Shown here piece by piece: positions 26,433 to 34,553 of a DNA stretch of 64,000 bases. The notes below the pieces were generated by a model that had not been told where the DNA came from, did no database searches, and saw only the letters and a program-made list of their open reading frames with translations. Each line of letters opens with the position of its first letter. Within the stretch, counting starts at the first letter, position 1. Position numbers and translations under genes: made by a program. Source of the stretch: CBDFGE01 sp965247055. GTDB lineage: Bacteria > Chloroflexota > Dehalococcoidia > Lucifugimonadales > JAGWBF01. The stretch lies in contig CBDFGE010000005.1 in NCBI GenBank assembly GCA_965247055.1, forward strand, positions 434,001-498,000, written 5' to 3'.

Positions 26433-26540
26433 CGTTGTCCTCCTTTCTCAGGCTCGTCTTTGCCCGCTAAGGATGACGTGGTGGTCTCTCTTCATCCAGA
26501 CCCTCTCCTCTTGTTACACCACTTCCTGGGACTCTACTCT

Positions 26541-27194
26541 TCCAAGTAAGCGCCAGAAGCTCACTACGCCTTAACCCTTGTAGACCGCCACCATCAACGA
26601 ATAATAGAACTCAGTGTGATAGGCTTCCCGTAACAGCTTCCCCACATGGTCGCGGGTCAGGGGTTCAACCTCCTTCCGTTTGGGCCTCGGTGGTTTGACA
26701 TTCTGGGCTACGTTGCGACCGAGCACTTCCATACTTACCGCATGGGATAACGCCTGGCTAAGGACACGGGCATGATGCTGGACCGTCTGCGCCGAGAGCC
26801 CACCGGCGCGGTCAACCCGTCCTTCTTTCAAGGCCTTGGCGTAGTAGGCTTCGATGTGGGAAGGCTGGAGTTGCTTTAGCTGGATGTTGCCCAGGTTCGG
26901 AATTAGATGGCGGACTACGATCTCCCTATACCTCGCAAAGGTCCGGGGTCTCACATTGGGCTCCGCGGTGTTAGTGAGCCAGTGTTGTAGATACTGGCCA
27001 AGCCCCATCCTTGACGGCTCCACGTAACCGCCGGCCTCTACCTGGGTCTGTAGTTGCCGGGCCCGCCGCTGGGCATCTCGACGTCCACCGCGGACAGTTT
27101 CGACAATGTACCTCTTCTTGCCGGTGCCGGGGTCCCGACCGGCGTAGACCCGAATCCGCCAGTTGTTTTTGCCGCGGGCATCGATGCTTGCCAT
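26541..27194 (-). pseudogene. Tyrosine integrase, N-terminal part
   Basis: Reads ASIDARGKNNWRIRVYAGRDPGTGKKR (AP2-like arm-binding domain, in parts), the SAM-like core-binding domain with MGLGQYLQHWL and LSAQTVQHHARVLSQAL, and the start of the catalytic domain. In-frame translation stops after MVAVYKG, but the next frame continues as GLRRSELLALTWK, exactly the expected GLRxxELLxLxW box with the first catalytic Arg. So one base was lost near 26575. Right after TWK the IS256 copy 2 border begins. The gene starts 3 bases behind the stop of the CGNR-like gene, showing one operon. Confidence 0.75.
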
Positions 27195-27197
27195 GTC

Positions 27198-28049
27198 CTA
27201 TCCTCTCTTCCTCTGGTAGGTTCTACGGGCATTGGTGGCGCCTCTACAGTATGCATTATGGTATTTCTGATCACTCCTAGTAGGCTCAAAGAGGTCCTGG
27301 CAACCCTCACAGCACCTTATCTTGGAATGACGGAGCAGCATCTGTGATAGTTGAAACCACATGGCGCATAACAGGCTGTTGTAGGCGTAGGCCGGTTGCC
27401 ATTTATTGATTGGGTGGTACCGAACAGTGTGGTACACCCCAGACAAAGCGCGGGGGTAACGGTTCATTTGCCACTGCAGCCATTGGGTCAAGCCTTCTTC
27501 GGTTTTTAAGTCATAAGATAGCTCAACACTTTCTTGATACCCCCATGGGCGAATTGCCTGATAGGACATAAGGAACGGCCCGCCTTCAGCACTCAGTAAG
27601 AAATTTTCAATGGCGGGCTGCAATTCAACCCATTTCCTCTCCCCCCCGAGAGCTTGGGAGCACCGGACCGCCACAGCGAGAAGGCTGGCTTCCTGCAGTA
27701 TATCCTCCACTCCGCTGCGTGGGGCCAGTTCGTTCGGGGCATTCCCAGTAATGCTGTAGGGCGGGCCGTATTCAGTCGCAAACTCCACAAGGCTCTCACA
27801 TAGGTTGGAGAAGCTAGGTTTCTGGTCTGGTGCCCACAGGTCATCGCGTAGCTGGGCAAAGGCCAGGTAAGCGTTGGGCGCCTCTTGGAGAGGGTCATAA
27901 GGGTACAACTGGGGCGATCCCGGTGCAGGGACCAAAACATGGGTCTCTGCACCAGAGCTCTCCACGATAAGCTCAACTTTCCATGCCCCCCCACGCAACC
28001 AGGAAGTCGTTGGGAGGTCATTCGGTTCCGCAATTAAATTCATCTGCAT
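27198..28049 (-). CDS. CGNR-like zinc-finger protein, probable island regulator
   Basis: 283 residues. The last 45 hold a treble-clef-like finger: RCCEGCQDLFEPTRSDQK followed by YCRGATNARRTYQRKRG, which follows the CGNR zinc-finger design (C-x2-C, then C with a basic helix). The long N-terminal part is mostly helical and unrecognised. It is transcribed with the integrase and divergent from xis, the place occupied by the master repressor in phage satellites, so a DNA-binding regulatory role is inferred. The region 28050-28146 between the divergent genes is AT-rich and should hold the promoters. Confidence 0.6.
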   Translation of the reverse strand: MQMNLIAEPNDLPTTSWLRGGAWKVELIVESSGAETHVLVPAPGSPQLYPYDPLQEAPNAYLAFAQLRDDLWAPDQKPSFSNLCESLVEFATEYGPPYSITGNAPNELAPRSGVEDILQEASLLAVAVRCSQALGGERKWVELQPAIENFLLSAEGGPFLMSYQAIRPWGYQESVELSYDLKTEEGLTQWLQWQMNRYPRALSGVYHTVRYHPINKWQPAYAYNSLLCAMWFQLSQMLLRHSKIRCCEGCQDLFEPTRSDQKYHNAYCRGATNARRTYQRKRG

Positions 28050-28146
28050 ATTCTCATAGGTTTATAGTAAACTTGCTATGATAACAGTAGCATACTAAGA
28101 GATACCCGTCAATCCCCGTACTTAGGGGAAGCTAAAGCATACTAGG

Positions 28147-28359
28147 ATGTCGGAGGAGTACATGGAAACGGTCGTTGAACCAGCGACCATGAACCTTGAG
28201 GCCGCTGCGAAATATATCGGGTGTGGACGCCAGACGGCTTACGATTTAGCCGCGCAGGGGAAATTCCCGGGCGCGCGGAAACTGGGCCGCCGCTGGGTGG
28301 TTAGCAGAAAAATGCTGGATGCGTGGCTTGACGGCAGGGTAGAAGCCGCGAATGGCTGA
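28147..28359 (+). CDS. xis: Excisionase-like HTH protein
   Basis: 70 residues: NLEAAAKYIGCGRQTAYDLAAQGKFPGARKLGRRWVVSRKMLDAWL (seen in pieces) is the compact MerR-type winged helix of excisionase/AlpA-like proteins (HTH_17). First gene of a rightward operon; its stop overlaps the start of the primase-like gene by 8 bases. It would act with the integrase at the tRNA att site. Met at codon 7 (ATG 28162) is an alternative start. Confidence 0.75.
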   Translation: MSEEYMETVVEPATMNLEAAAKYIGCGRQTAYDLAAQGKFPGARKLGRRWVVSRKMLDAWLDGRVEAANG

Positions 28360-28891
28360 GGCAGCTAGTCTAACAGTTAACGCCGATGCAGGCCTCCCCG
28401 ACGGTGTACTGCCCTGGGCTCACGTGCTGTGCGCCGCCGCAACCGACGGAGACTATGGCGTCAGGCGTGCGGTCCGCTGCCGCGGCGACGACGAGCTCGA
28501 ATCCATGGCCAGGGACATCCCCCGCTACGAGCGCTTGAACCTGACATTCTTGGGCCTTATCGGCCTGCCCCCGCCCAAAGCTCCAGGCCTCTGGGTCGGG
28601 GCAGTGCTACCGGCCATCAAGGAGGAACTGAGGAGACGCCGACGGCCGCCTCGACCCCAGGGGCAAGGGCGCATCGCTCGGCTGAAAGCCCGACTTCGCC
28701 TTGAGGACGTGGCGGCCAGATTCACCACACTGAAGCTTGCTGGGCCCGACCGACTTAAAGGCCTGTGCCCGATGCATTCGGAGAAGAGGGGGTCCTTCTA
28801 CGTCTACGTAGATAGTCAGAAGTGGCGCTGCTTCGGTGCCTGTGCTACTGGCGGCGACGTGATCGACCTGATGGAGAGGCTGAGCCGATGA
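28352..28891 (+). CDS. CHC2 zinc-finger (primase-like) protein
   Basis: 179 residues. The C-terminal 75 form a DnaG-type zinc-binding domain: LRLEDVAARFTTLKLAG, then LCPMHSEKRGSFYVY, and WRCFGACATGGDVIDLM. Ligands are C-x2-H and C-x3-C (one residue more than the usual C-x2-C). There is no TOPRIM domain, so this is a stand-alone zinc-finger subunit that probably works with the following P-loop protein. ATGA overlap with the next gene shows translational coupling. Confidence 0.75.
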   Translation: MAEAASLTVNADAGLPDGVLPWAHVLCAAATDGDYGVRRAVRCRGDDELESMARDIPRYERLNLTFLGLIGLPPPKAPGLWVGAVLPAIKEELRRRRRPPRPQGQGRIARLKARLRLEDVAARFTTLKLAGPDRLKGLCPMHSEKRGSFYVYVDSQKWRCFGACATGGDVIDLMERLSR

Positions 28892-30627
28892 CAACCCATT
28901 TGGGGCGGCTGATGGACCGACTAGAGGATATGGCGGCCCAGGATGGCCAGGCCACCCAGGATGCTAGCGGTACCACAGATGAAACCAAGCATCGTCCCTC
29001 CCAGGCCACCCTCCTGGTCGAGATAACTCATAGTGCCCGGGCGGAGTTATGGCGAGACCCTGAGCACAACCCTTGGGCCACCATCCCAGTTGAAGGTCAC
29101 CGGGAGCACTGGCCGCTGCGAGGCGTCTCATTCAAGCGGTGGGTCAGCCAGCAATTCTATCTGGCTGAGGGAAGGACTCCTGGGGCACAAGCCCTTCAGG
29201 ACGCCCTCGGGGTGCTGGAAGGTGAAGCCATCTTTAGCGGGCCGGAACACCGGGTCCACACCAGGCTCGCGGAGCACAACGGAATAATCTACCTCGATTT
29301 AGCCAATCAAACATGGGAGGCGGTTGAGATCACGCCTGCTGGCTGGCAGGTGGTGTCAAACCTGCCTGTGAAGTTCCGCAGGAGCCCGGGAATGCTCCCG
29401 TTGCCCCATCCGGTGGCTGGCGGTTCCATTGAAGAGCTGCGCCCCTTCGTCAACGTGTCCAGCGATGCCGAGTCCAGCAATGCGGATTGGTTTCTGGTGC
29501 TGTCCTGGATAGTGGCAGCTTTGAGGGGCGTTGGCCCTTTCCCGGTATTGACGATCCACGGTGAGCAGGGCAGCGCCAAGAGCACCACTGAACGCGCTTT
29601 CCGCATGTTGGTAGACCCCAACGTGGCGCCTCTCCGCGCCGAACCACGGGACGGGCGGGATCTCATGATAGCCGCCACCAACAGATGGGTGATGGCCCTG
29701 AATAATTTGAGTCACTTACCTGCCTGGCTATCTGACGCGCTCTGTCGCCTGGCCACTGGGGGCGGGTTCGCTACTCGGGAGCTTTACACCGACGCCGACG
29801 AAGTTCCGTTCAACGGCCAACGGCCGGTGATCCTGAATGGCATTGAGGAACTGACTGCCCGAGGCGACTTACTGGACCGGTCCATTGTCCTGTACCTGCC
29901 GCCCATTCCCGAGGGACAGCGGCGGCCTGAGGCGAAGTTCTGGGTAGAGTTCGAGAAGGCCCGGCCTCGCATCCTGGGAGCGCTACTAGACGGGGTGAGC
30001 CACGGCCTGGCAAACGTGGGCCAGGTCAGCCTAGACCAGCTACCGCGCATGGCGGATTTTGCGGTATGGACTTGTGCCGTCACGCCTGCCTTGGGCTTCA
30101 CCCAGGAGGAGTTTCTGGCGGCGTATACCCACAACAGGGCCAACGCCCACTCGCTGACCCTGGAAGCGAGCTCCGTGTATGGACCTCTCACAGCGTTGCT
30201 CAAGGCCGAGGACTGGGAGGGTACGGCCGGCGTGCTGCTTGGCGAACTAGAGGCCCTAGTGGATGAAAAGACTCGCCGACTGAAGGGATGGCCAAGTAAC
30301 GGAAGGGCACTCTCCAACGCCCTTCGGCGCCTGGCTCCCAACCTTCGGGCCATCGGTATCGAGGTCGCCTTTGCTACTCCACACGCCAAAAGGCTCATTA
30401 GCCTTCAGGCTGAAATTTTGCGTTCCCAGCGTTCCAGCGTTCCACCACCTACGACAGACGGGGAAAACGGAACGCAAGCCACGGTAAGCGGAACGCAAAC
30501 AGCGCCCAGTGGAACGCAAAATAATCCTCCTGTTAAGCTCTCCCAGATACAACGGAACGATGGGAACGCGCGGAACGCAAATCCTCCTACCCATTCTAAT
30601 GGGGCATTGGAGGAGGGCGAGGTATGA
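28888..30627 (+). CDS. P-loop ATPase, replicative helicase/primase-like (island rep)
   Basis: 579 residues. Walker A is GEQGSAKST at 225-233; Walker-B-like and sensor regions follow (NRWVMALNNLSHLPAWLSDALC in parts, RPVILNGIEEL with an Asn sensor, and LLDRSIVLYLPPI with an Arg finger candidate). This is the arrangement of D5/phage-type ATPases encoded beside CHC2 primases in integrative elements. The N-terminal 190 residues may hold an accessory primase or DNA-binding function. The C-terminal 80 residues are low-complexity because the DNA carries GGAACGCAA iterons. The start codon overlaps the preceding stop. Confidence 0.7.
   Translation: MTTHLGRLMDRLEDMAAQDGQATQDASGTTDETKHRPSQATLLVEITHSARAELWRDPEHNPWATIPVEGHREHWPLRGVSFKRWVSQQFYLAEGRTPGAQALQDALGVLEGEAIFSGPEHRVHTRLAEHNGIIYLDLANQTWEAVEITPAGWQVVSNLPVKFRRSPGMLPLPHPVAGGSIEELRPFVNVSSDAESSNADWFLVLSWIVAALRGVGPFPVLTIHGEQGSAKSTTERAFRMLVDPNVAPLRAEPRDGRDLMIAATNRWVMALNNLSHLPAWLSDALCRLATGGGFATRELYTDADEVPFNGQRPVILNGIEELTARGDLLDRSIVLYLPPIPEGQRRPEAKFWVEFEKARPRILGALLDGVSHGLANVGQVSLDQLPRMADFAVWTCAVTPALGFTQEEFLAAYTHNRANAHSLTLEASSVYGPLTALLKAEDWEGTAGVLLGELEALVDEKTRRLKGWPSNGRALSNALRRLAPNLRAIGIEVAFATPHAKRLISLQAEILRSQRSSVPPPTTDGENGTQATVSGTQTAPSGTQNNPPVKLSQIQRNDGNARNANPPTHSNGALEEGEV
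30418..30580. repeat. Iteron cluster, candidate island replication origin
   Basis: Four direct copies of GGAACGCAA begin at 30469, 30490, 30511 and 30572 (spacing 21, 21, 61), with partial copies GGAACGA (30554) and GGAACGCG (30563). On the left, the inverted form TTGCGTTCC (30418-30426) is followed by GCGTTCC at 30429 and 30437. The cluster lies in the 3' end of the helicase-like gene, where satellites with an own Rep keep their origin. Confidence 0.55.
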
Positions 30628-31084
30628 CTGCCGCCGAGGTAATGGCCGAGCTTGAGCAGCGTGGGATAGTGCTTCAACCCAATGGGGATAGGCTGCAGTA
30701 TAAGGCTCCCGTGGGGGCGCTGACACCAGAGCTACGTCAACTGCTTGTTGAGCACAAGGCGGTCATATTGAACCTCATACAAAAGCCCTGCCTGGTGGAT
30801 GCCCTTCCGATCTGGCATGCCCGGGAGGTAGCGAGGTGCGTGGAGACGGAGGGCGTATGCGTGTTCTGGAGTGACATTCTTGAGGAGATGATCGCCTTCG
30901 TTAAGGATGAAGCCTGCCTACCCGGGTCCCGGCTGGTATCGTGGCCTTCACCACCGACGAGCTGGCCCACATCTTCCCGGAGGGTGAGGACAGGCTATCG
31001 CCAGGTTCCTTGCGCCTGATTTACGAAGCCAAGCAGCTAGGGGACGGCAAAGTCATTGACGCTGAGTGGAAGGCCGATGGTTGA
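30624..31084 (+). pseudogene. TubC-N-like docking-domain protein, frameshifted
   Basis: Begins 4 bases inside the end of the helicase gene. TAAEVMAELEQRGIVLQPNGDRLQYKAP and LTPELRQLLVEHKAVIL (in parts) match the TubC N-terminal docking domain often found in phage and island operons. Around 30925 the frame is lost; the other frame continues sensibly as AGIVAFTTDELAHIFPEGEDRL to TGA 31082-31084. Role unknown. Confidence 0.55.
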
Positions 31085-31172
31085 TAACACGGGGAACAAT
31101 GCCTCGGAGCGCTGCCCTACATGTGGCCGCCGACGTCCAGGTCGTCCACGGGTCGACGTGCCTGTCACCTAG
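31077..31172 (+). CDS. Very small CxxC protein (31 aa)
   Basis: ATG overlaps the preceding stop. The peptide contains ERCPTCGRRRPGRPR, half a zinc knuckle with an AT-hook-like basic tail, ending in DVPVT. Short and possibly truncated; kept because of the tight overlap with the upstream gene. Confidence 0.3.
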   Translation: MVDNTGNNASERCPTCGRRRPGRPRVDVPVT

Positions 31173-31486
31173 TCCCGCAACTCCTAAAGTAGCGCCGACC
31201 GCAACTGCCTCACCGAGTCCACAGTCCACAGCCACCAAAAAGCCCACAAGGACCCCCAAGCCTTCGCCTATTCCGACCCCGACCTCCACACCCACCCTCA
31301 CACCCGAACCTCTCACCCCGGCAGCGCTCTTCCAGGCCGTCTCACCGTCGATCGCGTTTATCGAGACCCCTATAGGGGCAGGAAGTGGGGTTCTGATCGA
31401 TGGGCGGTATATAGTCACAAACGCCCATGTCGTATGGCCATTTGAACAAGTGCGAGCGGTGTTCCCAGATGGGTCGGAACATCTAG
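31170..31486 (+). pseudogene. Trypsin-like serine protease, N-terminal part
   Basis: The frame gives a Thr/Pro linker (TRTPKPSPIPTPTSTPT) then ALFQAVSPSIAFIETPIGAGSGVLIDG and YIVTNAHVVWPFEQV with the catalytic His, ending ..FPDGSEHL at the border of an IS5-type element. The true N-terminus (presumably a signal sequence) is not visible; the frame fades out near 31170, where island sequence seems to be joined. The remainder lies inverted at 39882-40187. Confidence 0.7.
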
Positions 31487-32000
31487 GGATATTCTGAACA
31501 AGTCTGGGCATAGTAGCATAGAGAATAGCACTGTGTTCGGGGAGATAATTGATGGACCAGCCAACATTTGCGGACTTGGAATACGAGAGGAAGAAGCGCA
31601 AGACCCGCCGGGAGATATTCCTGGAGCGCATGGATGCTCTGATACCGTGGGAACAGATGGAAGAGCGCATCCGTCCGTTCTATCCCAAGGCGGGCCGAGG
31701 CCGTCGACCATATGAGTTGTCGGCGATGGTGCGGATACACTGCGTGCAGTTGTTCTACAACTTGAGCGATCCTGGTATGGAGGACATGCTCTACGAGGTC
31801 GAGTCGGTGAGACGGTTCGTAGGGTTGAAGCTGTCGGGCCCGCTGCCGGACGAGACGACGATTCTGAACTTCCGCCATCTGCTGGAAGAGCATGAGTTGG
31901 GGCAGAGTCTGTTCGAGGAGATCAACCGTCATCTGGAGTCCCAGGGACTGCGGCTTCGGGAGGGGACGATCGTGGACGCGAGCATCATAGAGGCGCCGTC
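31487..32000 (+). mobile_element. IS5-family element, left part
   Basis: Begins directly after the target CTAG (31483-31486) with GGATATTCTGAACAAGTC, the counterpart of the other end (GGAACCTCTGAACAACTC on the opposite strand at 40188). Cut at 32000 by IS3 copy D; the right part is at 40188-40878. Confidence 0.85.
31552..32000 (+). pseudogene. IS5-family transposase, N-terminal part
   Basis: Reads MDQPTFADLEYERKKRKTRR, RPYELSAMVRIHCVQLFYNLSD, LPDETTILNFRHLLEEHEL and the first catalytic Asp in GTIVDASIIEAP. It stops at the insertion of IS3 copy D. Joined to the piece at 40374 it gives a continuous IIEAPSSTKNRAGERDPEM. Confidence 0.85.
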
Positions 32001-32017
32001 TCAAGTGGACCCCATGA

Positions 32018-32953
32018 TCAGGACAGCGGTGAGGCTAAAATAAGAGAGTCTACCGCTGGGGTGTCTTGTAAACCTTCATCCGATGGTAAGGCTCGTGGAT
32101 GTTCCAGTAAACACCTTTGTGGGCTCACTGCATGGAACACCTGACCCGGTGACCGATAGCCCAGGGCTTGATGGGGCCGCTCTTGGTTGTAGAAGGCCAG
32201 ATAAGCCCCAATCCCCTTTCTGGCCTCAGTCCCATTTTGGTATGCCTTCAGGTACACCTCCTCGTACTTGATGCTGCGCCACAGCCGTTCCACGAAGACG
32301 TTGTCCATGCACCGGCCCCTGCCGTCCATGCTCACTTGAACGCCTTGCGCCAGCAGCATGCTGGTGAAGGCCTCGCTGGTGAACTGGCTGCCCTGGTCGG
32401 TGTTGAAGATCTGTGGCCGACCCTTGCTCAAGGCCTCTTCCAGAGCCGCAACACAGAAGTCTACCTCCAGGGTGTTGGACAGCCGCCAGGCCAGCACGTA
32501 GCGGCTGTGCCAGTCCATGATGGCCACCAAGTAGAGGAAACCCCGAGCCATGGGTATGTAGGTGATGTCGGTGGCCCACACCTGGTTGACCCGGTTGATC
32601 TCCAGCCCCCTGAGCAAGTACGGATAGACCTTATGCCCTGGGTTTGGCTTGCTGGTGTTGGGACGCCGGTAGATGGCCTCCAGGCCTATCAGCTGCATCA
32701 GCCGGCGGACCCGCTTGCGGTTGACCTGGTGTCCGTGATTGCTGAGCCAGGCAGTCATCCTTCTGGAGCCGTAGAAAGGTGTCTTCAGGTACTGTTGGTC
32801 TATGAGGGCCATCAACTCCAAGTCCTCGGCGCCGGCCTCGGTTGGCAGGTAGTACAACGAGGAGCGGCTGATACCCAGCAAGGCGCACTGGCGCACCAGA
32901 GACAGCTTCGGTTCTTCTCGGTCAATCATGGCCCGGCGTTGGGACCGGCTCAC
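32018..32953 (-). CDS. IS3-family OrfB transposase (copy D)
   Basis: 311 residues, intact DDE core, LGISRSSLYY form like copies A, B and E. Confidence 0.9.
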   Translation of the reverse strand: MSRSQRRAMIDREEPKLSLVRQCALLGISRSSLYYLPTEAGAEDLELMALIDQQYLKTPFYGSRRMTAWLSNHGHQVNRKRVRRLMQLIGLEAIYRRPNTSKPNPGHKVYPYLLRGLEINRVNQVWATDITYIPMARGFLYLVAIMDWHSRYVLAWRLSNTLEVDFCVAALEEALSKGRPQIFNTDQGSQFTSEAFTSMLLAQGVQVSMDGRGRCMDNVFVERLWRSIKYEEVYLKAYQNGTEARKGIGAYLAFYNQERPHQALGYRSPGQVFHAVSPQRCLLEHPRALPSDEGLQDTPAVDSLILASPLS

Positions 32954-33234
32954 AACCCGAAGCTCCGTGACAAAAAATCCCGTTCCACCTTGAGCTGCCC
33001 AATCTGTTGGTAGAGCTGGGCAGTGAGGACCTCTTGGTCCTTCTCCTGGCGTCCACCACCATTTTCAAAGAGGTGCGGCGCCCCCTGAGTCAAGGCCTTC
33101 TTCCAGGCATGGATCTGGCTCGGGTGGACTTCAAACCGGCTGGCCAGCTCTGCAATGGTGTGCTCCCCCTGGAGCGCGGCCAAAGCCACTTTGGCCTTGA
33201 AGACTGGGCTGTGCTTCTTACGTGTTTGCTTCAT
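32950..33234 (-). CDS. IS3-family OrfA (copy D)
   Basis: 94 residues, HTH protein, intact; slippery T6G at its end. Confidence 0.9.
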   Translation of the reverse strand: MKQTRKKHSPVFKAKVALAALQGEHTIAELASRFEVHPSQIHAWKKALTQGAPHLFENGGGRQEKDQEVLTAQLYQQIGQLKVERDFLSRSFGL

Positions 33235-33313
33235 GTCCTGCTCCTTGTTTCCGTCCTATTTTAGGAGCGGGACTCTCTCTTAGCCACCTGTCCGAATTTT
33301 GGGGTCCACCTCA

Positions 33314-34426
33314 GAGATCATGGAGGCTGATGTGTCATCGAGGACCGGTGCTGGGTATGGAGAACGCAACCCTGAGCGGGTGACCCAGCGCAACGGGTAC
33401 CGGTCTCGAGCATGGGACACTCGCGTAGGGACCATGGAGTTGCAGATACCCAAGCTCAGAGAGGGAAGCTACTTTCCGAGCCTGCTGGAGCCACGGCGTC
33501 GCAGCGAGCGAGCTCTGCTGGCGGTGATCCAGCAGGCGTATGTGGAGGGTGTATCGACGAGGCGAGTGGATGATCTGGTCAAGGCTCTTGGGTGCGAGGG
33601 TATCTCAAAGAGCCAAGTGTCGCGTATCTGCCAGGAGCTGGACGGGGTGGTGGAGAGCTTCCTGGGTCGGCCGTTGGACGGCGGATCATATCCCTACCTG
33701 TGGCTGGACGCACTAACCCAGAAGGTCAGAGAGGCCGGTAGGATAGTCAACGTCAGCGTGGTGGTGGCGACGGCGGTCAATAGCGAGGGCAAGCGTGAGA
33801 TCGTTGGGATGGACGTGGGTACCAGTGAAGACGACGCCTTCTGGCTGGCCTTCCTGCGCTCACTGGTCGCCAGGGGCCTCGGCGGGGTGGAACTGGTGGT
33901 ATCGGACGCTCATCAGGGACTCAGGGATGCCATCGCAACTGTCTTCGGTGGGGCCAGTTGGCAGCGGTGCCGCACCCACTTCATGACCAACCTGCTCACT
34001 CGGGTCCCCAGGAGCGCTCAGCCCTGGGTGGCCACCATGGTACGCACCATCTACCAGCAGCCGTCCCCTCAGGAGGTGCATGCCCAACTCGAGCGGGTGA
34101 TTGCTCAGCTCCAGGACCCGTTCCCACAGGGCGCCTCTCGACTGGACGAGGCTGGACCCGACGTCCTGGCCTTCTCCAGCTTCCCCGTCGCCCACTGGAA
34201 GAAGATCTGGTCCAACAACCCCCTGCAGCGTCTCAACAAGGAGATACGGCGCCGCACCGATGTGGTGGGCATCTTCCCTAACCGCCCAGCTGTCCGTCGC
34301 CTGGTCGGCGCCGTCCTAGCTGAGCAGCACGACGAGTGGGCCGTCGGCCGTCGATACATGACACAGGAGGTAACCACCTCCAACGAAGCTCTACCCAGAG
34401 CCGAACTCGCAGAGGCAGCGGCCTAG
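33314..34426 (+). pseudogene. IS256-family transposase (copy 3), N-terminally truncated
   Basis: Lacks about 35 N-terminal residues; an open frame runs in from the IS3 end (TTG 33299). The interior is unbroken (EGVSTRRVDDL). It has SEDDAFW but NNPLQRLNKE, so Glu is replaced by Gln at the position that aligns with the catalytic Glu in the IS256 signature, which should inactivate it. Confidence 0.85.
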
Positions 34427-34476
34427 ACGATATCAACAGGATGACGTACTCTTACACCACTCTATGGGACGTGACC
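33314..34476 (+). mobile_element. IS256-family element, copy 3 (5' truncated)
   Basis: Begins at GAGATCATGG, inside the transposase gene, directly at IS3 copy D; about 200 bp of the left end are missing. The right end GGGACGTGACC is intact at 34476. The IS3/IS256 junction is identical to that at 47235/47236. Confidence 0.88.
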
Positions 34477-34553
34477 CACCGCTTGCGTGGGATGGGTCTT
34501 GTGGTGTACAACATTTAGGGCAATATTCGGTGCATCCCTTCGAGGTGAGGAAT

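Larger units (their letters stand above)
23854..26538 (-). mobile_element. IS256-family element, copy 2, interrupted by IS3 copy B
   Basis: The two IS256 parts are 23854-23993 and 25307-26538, leftward. Ends are intact, but the flanks (membrane protein on the left, integrase on the right) share no 8-bp duplication, so the element now joins two formerly separate places. Confidence 0.85.
32001..33313 (-). mobile_element. IS3-family element, copy D (complete, 1313 bp)
   Basis: Leftward. Outer flanks are GTC of the IS5 transposase on the left and an IS256 remnant on the right. The 3-bp duplicate GTC expected on its right is instead found at IS3 copy F (40876-40878), showing that the two copies exchanged partners by recombination. 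Confidence 0.92.
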
